Below, piece after piece: positions 53,907-63,488 of a stretch of 64,000 nt of DNA. Source of the stretch: Dyella sp. BiH032 (lineage in GTDB: Bacteria; Pseudomonadota; Gammaproteobacteria; Xanthomonadales; Rhodanobacteraceae); contig NZ_CP134867.1 of the NCBI RefSeq assembly GCF_031954525.1, positions 2,046,001-2,110,000 of the forward strand, in the 5' to 3' direction. The first letter of the stretch is position 1. Every line of letters starts with the position of its first letter. The notes beneath the pieces were generated by a model. The model was not told the origin of the DNA and did no database searches. It worked only from the letters and a program-made list of their open reading frames with translations. The position numbers and the translations under genes are program-made.

Positions 53907-53938
53907 AAGTGGCATGCCCCTGGCATGCCACTTTTTTT
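53907..53938 (+). terminator. Intrinsic terminator after lon
   Basis: AAGTGGCATGCC (53907-53918) and GGCATGCCACTT (53922-53933) are perfect 12-bp arms with a 3-base loop, followed by a run of Ts. Confidence 0.93.
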
Positions 53939-54044
53939 ATGCGCAGATGAGCGTTCCGCGTGTGCGCTGCGTAACGTTTCGAACCCTGTAATGCAAGTGC
54001 TTCTGAACGTGGCAAAGAGCCTGAAAGCCTTGGTATTGCTTATA

Positions 54045-54073
54045 TTGCGGACCCTAGGGGGCACTGGTATAAA
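54045..54073 (+). promoter_or_regulatory. Putative hup promoter
   Basis: TTGCGG (54045-54050), a 17-base spacer ending TGG and TATAAA (54068-54073). It would give a leader of about 145 bases before hup. The rest of the 53939-54225 gap contains no gene I can support. Confidence 0.55.
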
Positions 54074-54225
54074 GGCGGCACCGCAATCCACGCGCGTCGT
54101 CGGAAGCGCATCGATGCGGGGTCGCGGGGCGGCGCCCCACACCTGGTCGCCAACCAACTCTAGTCGGCGTCGTCTCGTCCCAGACTGACCACGCGGGCCG
54201 CATAATCGTTTAAGGGAGTGTCTCA

Positions 54226-54498
54226 ATGAATAAAACCGATCTGATCAATGCCATTGCCGAGAAGGCCGAACTCACCAAGGCTGACGCTGGCCGCGCGCTC
54301 GAGGCTTTCTTCGAGACCGTGCAGAAGGCGCTGAAGAAGGGTGACGATGTGTCGGTCGTGGGCTTTGGCACTTTCACCGTGCGCAAGCGCGCCGCTCGTA
54401 CCGGCCGCAACCCGCGCACCAACGAGACGATCAAGATCAAGGCCTCGAAGGTTCCGGCTTTCAAGGCTGGCAAGACCCTCAAGGATGCCCTAAACTAA
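54226..54498 (+). CDS. hupB: DNA-binding protein HU
   Basis: A 90-residue nucleoid protein. [36 protein letters not shown] forms the dimer helices. The beta-arm carries [44 protein letters not shown], including the RNPRTNE tip motif that bends DNA. Length and sequence are standard for HU-beta, and lon-hup order is conserved. AAGGGAG lies before the ATG. Two tRNA genes follow at once, so they may share the transcript. Confidence 0.97.
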   Translation: MNKTDLINAIAEKAELTKADAGRALEAFFETVQKALKKGDDVSVVGFGTFTVRKRAARTGRNPRTNETIKIKASKVPAFKAGKTLKDALN

Positions 54499-54518
54499 GC
54501 GGCTGACCGCTTGGTTTC

Positions 54519-54593
54519 GGGTGCTTAGCTCAGCGGTAGAGCACCGCCCTTACAAGGCGATGGTCGTAGGTTCGATCCCTACAGCACCCACCA
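54519..54593 (+). tRNA. tRNA-Val (anticodon TAC)
   Basis: A 75-base cloverleaf with acceptor arms GGGTGCT/AGCACCC, D-arm GCTC/GAGC, anticodon loop CTTACAA (TAC), T-arm with GTTCGAT and an encoded CCA. It starts 20 bases after hup. Confidence 0.97.
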
Positions 54594-54602
54594 GAAAACT
54601 GC

Positions 54603-54679
54603 GGAGCGGTAGTTCAGTCGGTTAGAATGCTGGCCTGTCACGCCGGAGGTCGCGGGTTCGAGTCCCGTCCGCTCCGCCA
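54603..54679 (+). tRNA. tRNA-Asp (anticodon GTC)
   Basis: A 77-base cloverleaf with acceptor arms GGAGCGG/CCGCTCC, anticodon loop CTGTCAC (GTC), T-arm with GTTCGAG and an encoded CCA, 9 bases after tRNA-Val. Confidence 0.97.
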
Positions 54680-54685
54680 CAGTTC

Positions 54686-54717
54686 GCAAGGGCGCCCGCG
54701 TGGCGCCCTTGCTTTTT
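54686..54717 (+). terminator. Intrinsic terminator after tRNA-Asp
   Basis: GCAAGGGCGCC (54686-54696) and GGCGCCCTTGC (54702-54712) are perfect 11-bp arms with a 5-base loop and five Ts. It ends the hup-tRNA-Val-tRNA-Asp unit. Confidence 0.92.
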
Positions 54718-54768
54718 ATGGACCGCGCCGGGTAGGGCGCATCGATCAACCCTGACGGGAAGATTCCC

Positions 54769-56673
54769 ATGTTGCAGGCACTACGTACCAAGCTTCACGG
54801 ATGGCCGTCCATCGTCATTCTGGGCGTTTGCGTCTTCGCGATTTCCTTCTTCGGTATCGAGTCGTACTTCATATCGCGGACCGAGACCTTCGTGGCGAAG
54901 GTCGGCAAGCATGAGATCTCCCAGCAGGACTTCCAGCAGCGCATGAACAACCTGCGCCAGCAGATGATGCAGCAGCAGGGAGAGCAGTTCGATGCGGCGG
55001 CGTTCGAGAAGCCCGAGAACAAGCTGCGCATCGTCAACGCGATGGTCGACCAGCGCCTGCTGCTCGATGCGGCTGCCAACATGGGCATGCGCGTCTCCGA
55101 TCAGCAACTGCGCGACAGCATCCTGGCCTTCCCGGGCCTGCAGCAGAACGGCAAGTTCGACCCAGGCCTGTATCGCGCTTTCCTCACCGGCATGGGCAAG
55201 ACCTCCGGCCAGTTCGAGGCGGAGCTGCGCAACGAGCTCGCTGTGGCCCAACTGCCGGATGCGATCGATGCGTCCACGGTCATCACCGATGCGGATATCG
55301 ATCGTTATCTCAACCTCAGCATGCAGCGTCGCGATCTGCGCTTCTTCGCGCTGCCGCGTCCGGCGTTGACCGATGCGAAGGTGGACGATGCGCAGATCGA
55401 TGCGTACTACAAGGCTCATCAAGCCGACTTCGTGAATCCCGAGCAGGTCTCGGTGAAGTACATCGAAGTGACCGGTGGTGATCTCAAGCTGGACGCGGAG
55501 CCCAGCGAGGATGACCTCAAGAAGCGCTACGAGCAGGAAAAGCAGCGCTTCGTGTTGCCGGAGCAGCGTCTCGTCTCACACATCCTGGTCAATGTGCCGA
55601 AGAACGCGACGCCGGAGCAGCAGAAGGCTGCCTTGGCCAAGGCCCAGCAGATCGCGGGCGAAGCCAAGCCGGACAATTTCGCCAAGCTCGCCGAACAGTC
55701 GTCGGACGACCTGGGTTCGAAGCGCACGGGTGGCGATCTGGGCTGGCTAGAGAAGGGCGTGGCCAACGCGGCCTTCGACGAAGCACTGTTCGCGCTGCAG
55801 AAGGACCAGATTTCCAAGCCGGTGCTTTCCGACGAGGGCTATCATGTGCTGTGGCTGCGCGACATCCGCAGTGGCCAGGCCAAGCCGTTCGCCGAAGTGC
55901 GCGACCAGCTCGCCAAGGAGGCGATGACGGGTGAGCGCGACCGCAAGTTCAATGAGATTGCCGGCAAGCTGACCGACAGCGCCTATCAGAATCCGGGCTC
56001 GCTGGAACCGGCATCGCAGGCGCTCGGGCTGCCGATCAAGACTTCCGAGCTGTTCTCGCGCCAGGGCGGCACCGGCATCGCCTCGAACCCGAAGCTGGTG
56101 CAGGCCGCGTTCGCCGACGACGTGCTGGCACAGGGCAACAATTCCGGCCTCATCGATCTGGGCAACGACCATGCCGTGGTGATCCACGTCGACAAGCATG
56201 TGGCCGCCGCGCCCAAGCCGTTGGCCGAGGTGCGCGACGCGGTGCGCCAGAAGGTCCTGGACGAGCGCGTGGCTGCCGCGGCCAAGGCCAAGGCGGATGA
56301 TCTGCTGGCTCGCCTGCAGAAGGGCGAGGACATGGCAGCCATCGCCGCTTCCGTCGGCGCCCCCTTGCGGAAGGCTGACGAAGCCACCCGCGGACTGGGC
56401 GACGTGCCGCCGGAAGTGCTTTTTGAAGCCTTCAAGCTGCCGCACCCCGCGCAAGGGAAGGCAGAGTTCGCCAGCGTGCCGCAGCAGGATGGTTCCTACG
56501 TCCTGCTGGCGCTCGACAAGGTGCAGGATGCCGATCTCTCCAAGGTCCCGGCCCAGCAGCGCGATATGCTCCGCCAGCAGATGGCTCGGGTGTACGGAGC
56601 GTCGGCCACGCAGGCGTTCATCGATGCGCTGAAGGCCAAGACCGAGATCAAGGTTGCCACTGACCGCATGTAA
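54769..56673 (+). CDS. ppiD: Periplasmic folding chaperone/PPIase PpiD
   Basis: A 634-residue inner-membrane-anchored, periplasm-facing chaperone. MLQALRTKLHGWPSIVILGVCVFAISFFGIESYF is the typical cytoplasmic tail plus single membrane anchor. The SurA-like N-terminal domain follows (KVGKHEISQQDFQQRMNNLR), then a central parvulin domain at about 265-360 (LVSHILVNVPKNATPEQQKAAL, LAEQSSDDLGSKRTGGDLGWL) and a helical C-terminus. It assists proteins leaving the Sec translocon with YfgM. The start is 89 bases past tRNA-Asp, beyond that unit's terminator. Confidence 0.95.
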   Translation: MLQALRTKLHGWPSIVILGVCVFAISFFGIESYFISRTETFVAKVGKHEISQQDFQQRMNNLRQQMMQQQGEQFDAAAFEKPENKLRIVNAMVDQRLLLDAAANMGMRVSDQQLRDSILAFPGLQQNGKFDPGLYRAFLTGMGKTSGQFEAELRNELAVAQLPDAIDASTVITDADIDRYLNLSMQRRDLRFFALPRPALTDAKVDDAQIDAYYKAHQADFVNPEQVSVKYIEVTGGDLKLDAEPSEDDLKKRYEQEKQRFVLPEQRLVSHILVNVPKNATPEQQKAALAKAQQIAGEAKPDNFAKLAEQSSDDLGSKRTGGDLGWLEKGVANAAFDEALFALQKDQISKPVLSDEGYHVLWLRDIRSGQAKPFAEVRDQLAKEAMTGERDRKFNEIAGKLTDSAYQNPGSLEPASQALGLPIKTSELFSRQGGTGIASNPKLVQAAFADDVLAQGNNSGLIDLGNDHAVVIHVDKHVAAAPKPLAEVRDAVRQKVLDERVAAAAKAKADDLLARLQKGEDMAAIAASVGAPLRKADEATRGLGDVPPEVLFEAFKLPHPAQGKAEFASVPQQDGSYVLLALDKVQDADLSKVPAQQRDMLRQQMARVYGASATQAFIDALKAKTEIKVATDRM

Positions 56674-56695
56674 TTCGCGGCGGGCGCAGAAACAG

Positions 56696-56723
56696 AAAGG
56701 CGACCTTCGGGTCGCCTTTTTTT
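56696..56723. terminator. Intrinsic terminator after ppiD
   Basis: AAAGGCGACC (56696-56705) and GGTCGCCTTT (56710-56719) with loop TTCG and seven Ts in all. It separates ppiD from the convergent fabI gene. Confidence 0.93.
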
Positions 56724-56746
56724 GTTCTGCCCCCGTCAATCCGTGG

Positions 56747-57529
56747 TCAGACTCCGGTCATCCCCAGGATGTTGTAGCCGCTGTCCACATAAGTGACTTC
56801 GCCCGTGATGCCCGAAGCGAGATCCGAGCATAGAAACGCAGCGACATTGCCGACTTCATCGATAGTGACGCTGCGTCGCAGTGGCGCGTTCTCTTCGACG
56901 TGGTCCAGCATTCTGCGGAAGTTGGAAATGCCGGCCGCTGCGAGCGTCTTGATCGGGCCCGCGGAAATGGCGTTCACGCGGGTGCCTTCAGGCCCAAGGT
57001 TGTAGGCGAGGTAACGGACGTTCGCCTCGAGGCTGGCTTTCGCCAGGCCCATCACGTTGTAGTTGGAGAGCGCGCGTATCGCACCGAGGTAGCTCAGGGT
57101 GAGGATGGCGCCGCCGCGGCCACCCATCAGTGGCCGCGCTGCTTTGGCCAGTGCGGCGAGGCTGTAGCTGGAGACGTCGTGTGCGATGGCGAAACTTTCG
57201 CGGGTAAGTTGATCGAGGAATTCGCCCTGCAACGCTTCGCGTGGCGCGTAGCCGACCGAATGCACGAGGATGTCGAAGCCATCCCAGTGGCGGCCCAATT
57301 CGGCGAAGAGCTGGTTGATCTGCGTATCGTCCGAGACGTCGCAAGGCAGCGTGATGTTGGAGCCGAAGGCGTTGGCCGCCTCGTCGACGCGATCCTTGAG
57401 TCGGTCATTCTGGTAGGTGAAGGCCAGTTGCGCGCCTTCGCGATGCATCGCGTTGGCGATGCCCCAGGCGATCGAGCGCTGGCTGGCGATGCCGACGATC
57501 AGGGCGCGCTTGCCGTGCAGGAATCCCAT
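56747..57529 (-). CDS. fabI: Enoyl-ACP reductase (NADH), FabI type
   Basis: A 260-residue enzyme that performs the last step of each fatty-acid elongation cycle. The NAD-binding start is [20 protein letters not shown]. The catalytic Tyr-x6-Lys is in [22 protein letters not shown], with [13 protein letters not shown] following and [15 protein letters not shown] at the end. GAGAGGA lies before the ATG. FabI is the target of triclosan. The next upstream gene, mltD, is in the same direction 80 bases away. Confidence 0.96.
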   Translation of the reverse strand: MGFLHGKRALIVGIASQRSIAWGIANAMHREGAQLAFTYQNDRLKDRVDEAANAFGSNITLPCDVSDDTQINQLFAELGRHWDGFDILVHSVGYAPREALQGEFLDQLTRESFAIAHDVSSYSLAALAKAARPLMGGRGGAILTLSYLGAIRALSNYNVMGLAKASLEANVRYLAYNLGPEGTRVNAISAGPIKTLAAAGISNFRRMLDHVEENAPLRRSVTIDEVGNVAAFLCSDLASGITGEVTYVDSGYNILGMTGV

Positions 57530-57609
57530 GCGTCCTCTCCGGGCCATGGCGCGCCCAGGCGCGTCGCGGGCAGTGTAACAGGCCGGTTTTGCGATGGCGG
57601 CAGCGGGCA

Positions 57610-58857
57610 TCAGCCCTGGGCGTCGAGCTTCAGTACCTGGCCGAGACGAAGCGTGGAGCCTTGCAAACCGTTCCAGCGCCTGATCTGGTCCACGTCGAGC
57701 GAATAGCGGCGGGCGATGTTCCACAGCGTTTCGCCGGATTTCACCGTGTGGGTCCGGGTGCGGGTCGCCTGTGCCTTGCCGGCCGCGGTTCCGCCATCCT
57801 CCAGCGGAGCAGACGGGCCACTCGACGCCGCGGCGAAGCTGCTGCTGTCTGAGCCAGTCGTTCCGTTGCTGCCGTTCTGCAGCAGGGCATTGCGGAACTG
57901 CTCCACGCGACCGCTCGGCATGACCAGGTAAGAAGCCGCGCGCTTGTCGAAGTACCCGTTGCGGAAGCCCGCGTTGAGATTCTTCAATTCGTCCACGGAC
58001 ATGCCCGCATGGTTGGCGGCCTGGGCGATCGGCATCGATTGGTCGACGGGGACGGAGACCAATTGCTGTTCGGGCGCGATCAGCGGCAACTGGACATTGA
58101 AGCGTCCCGGGTCGCGTACGACGCAGGAGATGGCAAGCAGTTTCGCCAGATGTTCGCGCGTGATGCGCTTGACCGGCATCTTGGGAATGGCCGGCTCCTC
58201 GCCCGGCATGCCGTAGCGATCGAGCAGCTTGCGGGCGGCGAATTCGCCGGCGTTGAAGGCATAGTCGGCCATGCGCCAGTCGCCAAGATCGTCGTGATAG
58301 CGCTTGAGCAGCGCCATGATCGCGTCGGTGGCGGCCGGCATATCCAGGCGGCCATCGAAATTCTTGTCCACGCGCATGCCGAGGGCATTGGCCGTCACCG
58401 GCATGATCTGCCACATGCCCGCCGGATTGCCCTTGCTTCCCGGCACCGGACGGTAGTGGCTCTCGACCCAGGGCAGCAGGGCAAACTCGCCCGCCACGCC
58501 ATGCTTGGCGGCGATCTGCTGTACGTACATCAACCGCGGCATCACCTCGCGCATCTGCGCTTCGAATACCGATGGGCTTTGTGTGTACCGGCGCGCCCAA
58601 TATGTAATGGACGGATCAGCATCGCAATCGGCCATCTGGAAGCTGCCGCGCAATTGATCCCACACGTTGGCCGAGTCCGACGGCGTTTCCGCCGCGCCCA
58701 CGTGGCCGGGAACATTGCTGATGCTCGGCTTGGGCGCCGCAGGCTTTACCACGTTCACGGAAGCGGGTGCCGAAGGCTGGGAGGGCGGAGCGCTCGCGCA
58801 GGCGGCAAGACACAGGGTGACCGTCGCGGGAAGAAGGCGAAGAGTGGGGCGTGTCAT
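57610..58857 (-). CDS. mltD: MltD-type membrane-bound lytic transglycosylase
   Basis: A 415-residue lipoprotein: [20 protein letters not shown] ends in a lipobox. The SLT domain has the catalytic Glu in [13 protein letters not shown] (about residue 133) and [19 protein letters not shown], then [13 protein letters not shown], all typical of MltD. One LysM domain closes the protein ([28 protein letters not shown]), fewer than the two in E. coli MltD. It cleaves peptidoglycan with 1,6-anhydro product formation. The start overlaps the gloB stop by four bases (ATGA), matching the conserved gloB-mltD pairing. Confidence 0.94.
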   Translation of the reverse strand: MTRPTLRLLPATVTLCLAACASAPPSQPSAPASVNVVKPAAPKPSISNVPGHVGAAETPSDSANVWDQLRGSFQMADCDADPSITYWARRYTQSPSVFEAQMREVMPRLMYVQQIAAKHGVAGEFALLPWVESHYRPVPGSKGNPAGMWQIMPVTANALGMRVDKNFDGRLDMPAATDAIMALLKRYHDDLGDWRMADYAFNAGEFAARKLLDRYGMPGEEPAIPKMPVKRITREHLAKLLAISCVVRDPGRFNVQLPLIAPEQQLVSVPVDQSMPIAQAANHAGMSVDELKNLNAGFRNGYFDKRAASYLVMPSGRVEQFRNALLQNGSNGTTGSDSSSFAAASSGPSAPLEDGGTAAGKAQATRTRTHTVKSGETLWNIARRYSLDVDQIRRWNGLQGSTLRLGQVLKLDAQG

Positions 58858-59618
58858 GCGCGGAACTCATCCTTGGCAGCGCGCAGAGTCGCGAAGCGCG
58901 AGACGCGGTCGGCAGCGGCGCCGTGGCGGGAGCACCACTGCGCCACGTCTTCGCTGTCGATGCGCAGGAAAGGGTTGGTTGCCCGCTCGGTCGAGAGAGT
59001 CACCGGCAGGGTCGGCTCTTCGCGTTCGCGCAGGGTGCGCACCTGCTCGATGCGCTGCAGGAGATCCGAGTTCGCCGGTTCCACGGTCTGCGCAAAGCGT
59101 CCGTTGGAAGCGGTGTACTCGTGCGCGCAGCACACCTTGAGGTCGCCCGGCAGGTCGGCGAGCCGGTCCAGCGACGCGAGCATCTGCTGGGGCGTGCCTT
59201 CGAACAGACGGCCGCAGCCCATGCTGAAGAGCGTGTCGCCGCAAAGCAGCAGGCCTTCCCCGACGTAGGCGATATGGGAGCGGGTATGGCCGGGGATCTC
59301 CAGCACGCGAAACGCAGCGGTGGGCTTGTCCAGCGTTACCGTGTCTCCATCGTCGACGCGGTGGGAGACATGCGCGATGCGGTCGTCGCGGGGGGCATAC
59401 ACGGGAACTTGGTGACGCGCGAGCAGCGCTTGGACGCCGCCGATGTGATCGTTGTGATGGTGCGTCAGCAGAATGGCGCGCAAGCGCAGTTTGCGTGCGG
59501 CCAGCGCGGTTTCCACAGGAGTAGCTTCGCCAGGATCGACCACGAGCGCATTACCGGCATCGTCGTACAACAGCCAGATGTAGTTGTCGGCGAGCGCCGG
59601 TAACGGTACGACGTGCAA
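58854..59618 (-). CDS. gloB: Hydroxyacylglutathione hydrolase (glyoxalase II)
   Basis: A 254-residue metallo-beta-lactamase-fold enzyme that hydrolyses S-lactoylglutathione in methylglyoxal detoxification. The start MHVVPLPALADNYIWLLYD is the family opening. Metal ligands are in LTHHHNDHIGG (THxHxDH), the His of IPGHTRSH, and the Asp in LLLCGDTLF. CCAHEYTASNGRFA is the glutathione-site block. It heads the gloB-mltD pair and is divergent from the yafS-like gene, as in E. coli. Confidence 0.96.
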   Translation of the reverse strand: MHVVPLPALADNYIWLLYDDAGNALVVDPGEATPVETALAARKLRLRAILLTHHHNDHIGGVQALLARHQVPVYAPRDDRIAHVSHRVDDGDTVTLDKPTAAFRVLEIPGHTRSHIAYVGEGLLLCGDTLFSMGCGRLFEGTPQQMLASLDRLADLPGDLKVCCAHEYTASNGRFAQTVEPANSDLLQRIEQVRTLREREEPTLPVTLSTERATNPFLRIDSEDVAQWCSRHGAAADRVSRFATLRAAKDEFRA

Positions 59619-59839
59619 GGGGGCACCTCTGCGGTTTCGTATCGACTGGCGCAGGCCTCCCGGCTTGCGCGAAGTGGGGGACTATAAAGCGGGCGGGGCG
59701 GAGGCTCGTTAGCAAGCCGTTAACCGGCGCCGGCCGCGTTCAGTGTTGTGTCGCGGTTGGGCGCGGCGGTGTGAACAGGGGCCCGGTTCCCGGTGCCAGC
59801 GTTTACACTCAGCGCTTGAACGTACCCGTCCGATCTTCC

Positions 59840-60532
59840 ATGCCGCAGCGCGACAAAGACATCTACGCCAGCGCTCATCTTCGCCACCTCCTGGCGGAGG
59901 AGGCCGCAGCGATGGCGCCGCACCTGCAGCGTTGCGCGGGGTCGCACGCCCTGCTGCTCTCGGCGCTGTCGCACGACCACCCGCCGGTGCTGCCGCTGCT
60001 CGGCTATTGGACCCGGATGCGCTTGGTGGGTACGCGTTTCCAGGGCGACGTCAAAGCCCGGGCCGACGAACCGTTGCCTTTCGTGGACGACGCTTTCGGC
60101 CTGGTGCTGCTGCGCCATGCCGTGGAGGTAGCGCCGGTGCCGCAAGCCCTGCTGCAGGAGGCCTGCCGGGTGCTGGCGCCGGGCGGTGTGCTGGTGGTGA
60201 GCGGGTTGCATCCGTTGAGCGCATGGCTGCCCTGGGTCTACTGGCACCGTCGCCATGGCACCATGCCTGCCTTGACCTCGCCGCTCATCTTGGAACGCTG
60301 GGTGCGGGGGGCGGAGCTCGACATCGAGCGCGTGGAGCGGGTAGGTCATGTCTGGCCCAATGCGGGCAGACGGGCGCGCGGCGCCCATCCGTTGGGCGGC
60401 GCCTATTGGCTGATCGCCCGGAAGCAGCGCCGGGTGGCCATACTGCCCAAGCTCAAGCCGGCGCTGGTGCCCGCGCCGGTCAATGTGAAACTGGCACCCG
60501 GTGCGAGGCGCGACGCCTCGTCCGACGCATGA
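59840..60532 (+). CDS. yafS: YafS-like SAM-dependent methyltransferase
   Basis: A 230-residue class I methyltransferase-like protein. The start at 59840 (MPQRDKDIY) is used; the longer frame adds 23 residues without support. Motif I is degenerate ([12 protein letters not shown] in place of a glycine loop). Later parts are normal: [47 protein letters not shown] and [11 protein letters not shown]. The order gloB/yafS-rnhA-dnaQ is that of E. coli. The weak glycine loop makes SAM binding less certain, so a non-catalytic role is possible. Confidence 0.85.
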   Translation: MPQRDKDIYASAHLRHLLAEEAAAMAPHLQRCAGSHALLLSALSHDHPPVLPLLGYWTRMRLVGTRFQGDVKARADEPLPFVDDAFGLVLLRHAVEVAPVPQALLQEACRVLAPGGVLVVSGLHPLSAWLPWVYWHRRHGTMPALTSPLILERWVRGAELDIERVERVGHVWPNAGRRARGAHPLGGAYWLIARKQRRVAILPKLKPALVPAPVNVKLAPGARRDASSDA

Positions 60533-60551
60533 AACATCAACGCAGGTAACG

Positions 60552-60995
60552 ATGACCGACGTGGAAGCTTTTACCGATGGCGCATGCCTCGGCAATCCCG
60601 GGCCGGGCGGCTGGGCCGCCCTGTTGCGCGCCAAGGGGACGGAACGCCTGATCGCCGGCGGCGAACCGGAGACGACCAACAACCGCATGGAGCTGATGGC
60701 GGCCATCGCTGCGCTCGAGGCACTGAAGCGCCCTTGCAAAGTGCTCCTCACCACGGACTCCCGCTATGTGATGCAAGGCATCGAGGAGTGGGTGCCGAAG
60801 TGGATCGCCAATGGCTGGAAGACTGCCGACAAGAAGCCGGTGAAGAACCAAGACTTGTGGCAGCGGCTCGCCGCGGCCGCGGGAGCGCATCAGCTGCGCT
60901 GGCAATGGGTGCGCGGCCATAATGGCCACGTGGAGAACGAGCGAGTCGACGTGGCCGCCCGCGAACAGGCCGAGCAGTACAGGAGCAAGCGATGA
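60552..60995 (+). CDS. rnhA: Ribonuclease HI
   Basis: A 147-residue nuclease that removes RNA from RNA-DNA hybrids. The four catalytic acids are in [16 protein letters not shown] (Asp), [16 protein letters not shown] (Glu), [12 protein letters not shown] (Asp) and [10 protein letters not shown] (Asp); the basic-protrusion Trp segment [20 protein letters not shown] is present. Its stop overlaps the dnaQ start by four bases (ATGA). Confidence 0.97.
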   Translation: MTDVEAFTDGACLGNPGPGGWAALLRAKGTERLIAGGEPETTNNRMELMAAIAALEALKRPCKVLLTTDSRYVMQGIEEWVPKWIANGWKTADKKPVKNQDLWQRLAAAAGAHQLRWQWVRGHNGHVENERVDVAAREQAEQYRSKR

Positions 60996-61735
60996 GGCAG
61001 ATCGTCCTCGACACCGAAACCACAGGCCTCGAAGTCCGCCAGGGGCATCGCCTGATCGAAATCGCCTGCGTCGAGATGGTCGAGCGCCGACCCACCGGGC
61101 GCCACTACCAGACTTACCTCAATCCGGACCGCCTGATCGACGAAGGCGCCAAGCAGGTCACCGGCATCGAGGACGAGTTCCTGCTCGACAAGCCACGCTT
61201 CGCGGACGTGGTGGAGGAGTTCCTGGCCTTCATCCAGGGCGCCGAACTGATCATCCATAACGCCACGTTCGACGTGGGCTTCCTCGATGCCGAACTGGCG
61301 CGCGTCGGTGAGCGCTATGGCCGGATCGCCGATCATTGTCCGGTGATCGACACGCTTGTGATGGCGCGGGAGCGCTATCCCGGCCAGCGCAACAGCCTCG
61401 ATGCGCTCTGCAAGCGCCTGGGCGTGGACAACTCGGCGCGCGATCTGCACGGCGGCCTGATCGACGCCCAGCTGCTGGCCGAGGTGTACCTCGCCATGAC
61501 CTCGGGCCAGGTCGCGCTGGACCTGGGATTCGAAGCTGCGCCGGAGCAGGGTGGTGCCGCGCAGGTGGTGATGCCTGCGGTACTCACGCGGCGGCCAAAG
61601 GTGCTGCGCGCCACCGAGGACGAGCTGACGGCGCACGAGCGGCGCCTGGATGCCCTGGACAAGAGCGCCGGCGGCACGAGTATCTGGCGCAAGGAGGAGG
61701 CGCCTGTGGCGGATGCGGCGGTGGCCGCCGGCTAG
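60992..61735 (+). CDS. dnaQ: DNA polymerase III epsilon subunit (proofreading)
   Basis: A 247-residue 3'-5' exonuclease of the replicase core. Exo I is LDTETTG (residues 5-11), Exo II is [17 protein letters not shown], and Exo III is the [18 protein letters not shown] block with His and Asp. It translates from an ATGA overlap with rnhA. The C-terminal tail after residue 190 should bind the alpha subunit. Length is normal. Confidence 0.97.
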   Translation: MRQIVLDTETTGLEVRQGHRLIEIACVEMVERRPTGRHYQTYLNPDRLIDEGAKQVTGIEDEFLLDKPRFADVVEEFLAFIQGAELIIHNATFDVGFLDAELARVGERYGRIADHCPVIDTLVMARERYPGQRNSLDALCKRLGVDNSARDLHGGLIDAQLLAEVYLAMTSGQVALDLGFEAAPEQGGAAQVVMPAVLTRRPKVLRATEDELTAHERRLDALDKSAGGTSIWRKEEAPVADAAVAAG

Positions 61736-61759
61736 GCCGTGAGGCTTCGCGGAGAGGCA

Positions 61760-62461
61760 TCAATCGATCCTGGCGAGGATCACGGTGATGTTGTCGTTGC
61801 CGCCGGCGTCCAGGGCGGCGAGCAGCAGGTGGTCCACGCATTCCTGCGCGGCGATATCGCGGCGCTCCACGACGCGGGCAATCGCCGCATCGCTGACTTC
61901 TTCGGTCAAGCCGTCGCTGCAAAGCAGGAATGCCATGCCTGGCTCGAGCTTCCCGCGTGCCAGGCCGATATGCAGCTGATCCACTGCCGTGATCCCCAGC
62001 GCCTGGGTGATGACATTGCGTTGCGGATGGCGTGCGGCCTGGCTGGCATCGAGCGTGCCTGCAGCCACCAGTTCCTGAACCAGCGAGTGGTCATGACTGA
62101 TCTGCTTCAGGCCGTCTTTCCACAGGTAGATACGGCTGTCGCCGACCCAGGCTACCTCGTAGCCGGCCGGACTCAACCGCAGCGCCGCAATGGTGGTACC
62201 CATCGGAAGCGGGTCGCGGTAGTTCCGCGTCTGCGCCATGAGACGCTCATCGGCACCTTTGATCGCCTCGACGAGGGTGTGCCCGCGGGTCACAAGATCG
62301 GTCACCGCGTCGCGCACCAAGGCCGAGGCGACCTCGCCATGCTGATGACCGCCCATACCGTCGGCGACCAGGAACAGGCCCAGGCCGGCGTCGGCGTAAT
62401 AGGTGTCTTCGTTGCGCGCACGCCGCAGGCCGACGTGGGTACCGTGTCCGAATTCGATCAT
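61760..62461 (-). CDS. PP2C-family Ser/Thr protein phosphatase
   Basis: A 233-residue soluble phosphatase. Start is taken at MIEFGHGTHVGLRRARNED (62461); an ATG at 62500 is in frame but adds a low-complexity stretch. Motifs are RARNEDTYY, LVADGMGGHQHGE (two metal-binding Asp), MGTTIAALRL, VGDSRIYLW, LLCSDGLTEEV and GGNDNITVIL, a complete PP2C set. Bacterial homologues (Stp1/PppA) often act with a Ser/Thr kinase or type VI secretion genes, but no kinase is in this window. Confidence 0.93.
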   Translation of the reverse strand: MIEFGHGTHVGLRRARNEDTYYADAGLGLFLVADGMGGHQHGEVASALVRDAVTDLVTRGHTLVEAIKGADERLMAQTRNYRDPLPMGTTIAALRLSPAGYEVAWVGDSRIYLWKDGLKQISHDHSLVQELVAAGTLDASQAARHPQRNVITQALGITAVDQLHIGLARGKLEPGMAFLLCSDGLTEEVSDAAIARVVERRDIAAQECVDHLLLAALDAGGNDNITVILARID

Positions 62462-62573
62462 GGGCTGCCGGGAGGGACGTGTGCGCGCAGGATGCCCCAT
62501 GTCCGGGGAGTTGTCACGACGAACCGTCTCGCGTATGATCGCCGGCTCGCGCGGACCACCGTGTGACCCCTTC

Positions 62574-62666
<93 letters not shown>

Positions 62667-62668
62667 AT

Positions 62669-62701
62669 GCAAAAGGCCCCGATCGGGGCCTTTTGCTTTT
62701 T
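62669..62701 (+). terminator. Intrinsic terminator after tRNA-Ser
   Basis: GCAAAAGGCCCC (62669-62680) and GGGGCCTTTTGC (62685-62696) are perfect 12-bp arms with loop GATC, followed by five Ts. Confidence 0.94.
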
Positions 62702-62733
62702 CGGCTTGCTGTTTGCTGGGCGCGCGGAAGTGG

Positions 62734-63408
62734 TTACTCCAGCTTGCTCCAGTAACGGCCGTGCCGCGGCAAATAGTGGTTGGCGGGATCGAGCGATACC
62801 GCCACGCGTGTCGCCTGCCCAGTAATTTCCTGCCGTGGGAAGAAGCCGTAGTAGCGCGAGTCCGCGCTGTTGTCGCGGTTGTCTCCCATCAAAAGATAGC
62901 GTCCCTGGGGGACGACCACGGGGCCGAAATCGCGCATCGGGCTCGCATGGAATCGGGATAGTCGCACGGGGTGTCCGCCGTCTGCGGTCTCCTCAAGGAC
63001 ATAGTCGGCCGGATCGGTGGTGTCGTCATCGATGCCGGTGACGTGGGTCGGCCGGTAATGCGCATCGCGTCCATTGACGAACAGGCGATTGCCGCGCAAC
63101 GCCACCATGTCCCCGGGAACGCCGATCACACGTTTGACGAGGCGTTCCCCCGCTGCTTCCGACTCCAGTACCACGATATCGCCGCGCTTCGGATCTCCCA
63201 GATGCAGAAGCGAGACATGCGTAAATGGAATGCGCATGTCATAGGCCATCTTGTCCACCACGATACGGTCACCGATGCGTATGGTGGGTTGCATGGAGCC
63301 GGTGGGGACCACGTTCCAGTCCGCCACTGCGCTGCGGAACACCAGCATGCACAGCAGGAATGCCAGGAACCCGCGGTTTCGGCGCAGAAACGATCTGAGC
63401 AGCTGCAT
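62734..63408 (-). CDS. lepB: Signal peptidase I
   Basis: A 224-residue inner-membrane Ser/Lys protease that removes signal peptides. One N-terminal anchor (FLAFLLCMLVFRSAVADW) is followed by the catalytic Ser in VVPTGSMQPTIRIGD, the general-base Lys in ERLVKRVIGVPGD and box E GDNRDNSADSRYYG. It is shorter than E. coli LepB (one anchor instead of two), like the SipF/TraF-type group. The neighbour upstream is a HlyD-family adaptor, so it might serve an export system instead of general secretion. Confidence 0.93.
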   Translation of the reverse strand: MQLLRSFLRRNRGFLAFLLCMLVFRSAVADWNVVPTGSMQPTIRIGDRIVVDKMAYDMRIPFTHVSLLHLGDPKRGDIVVLESEAAGERLVKRVIGVPGDMVALRGNRLFVNGRDAHYRPTHVTGIDDDTTDPADYVLEETADGGHPVRLSRFHASPMRDFGPVVVPQGRYLLMGDNRDNSADSRYYGFFPRQEITGQATRVAVSLDPANHYLPRHGRYWSKLE

Positions 63409-63488
63409 GATCCTTCTCCCAACCCGTAGGCATCGTTGCCTCGATGCGAGACAGGCCGGTGTAGGGATAGTTCCCGATCCGACGTGTT

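Noticed and set aside
51102..53915. 937-residue open frame on the minus strand opposite lon
   Set aside because: It exactly mirrors the lon coding region, has His/Arg/Val-rich shadow composition and no domain; lon itself is unmistakable.
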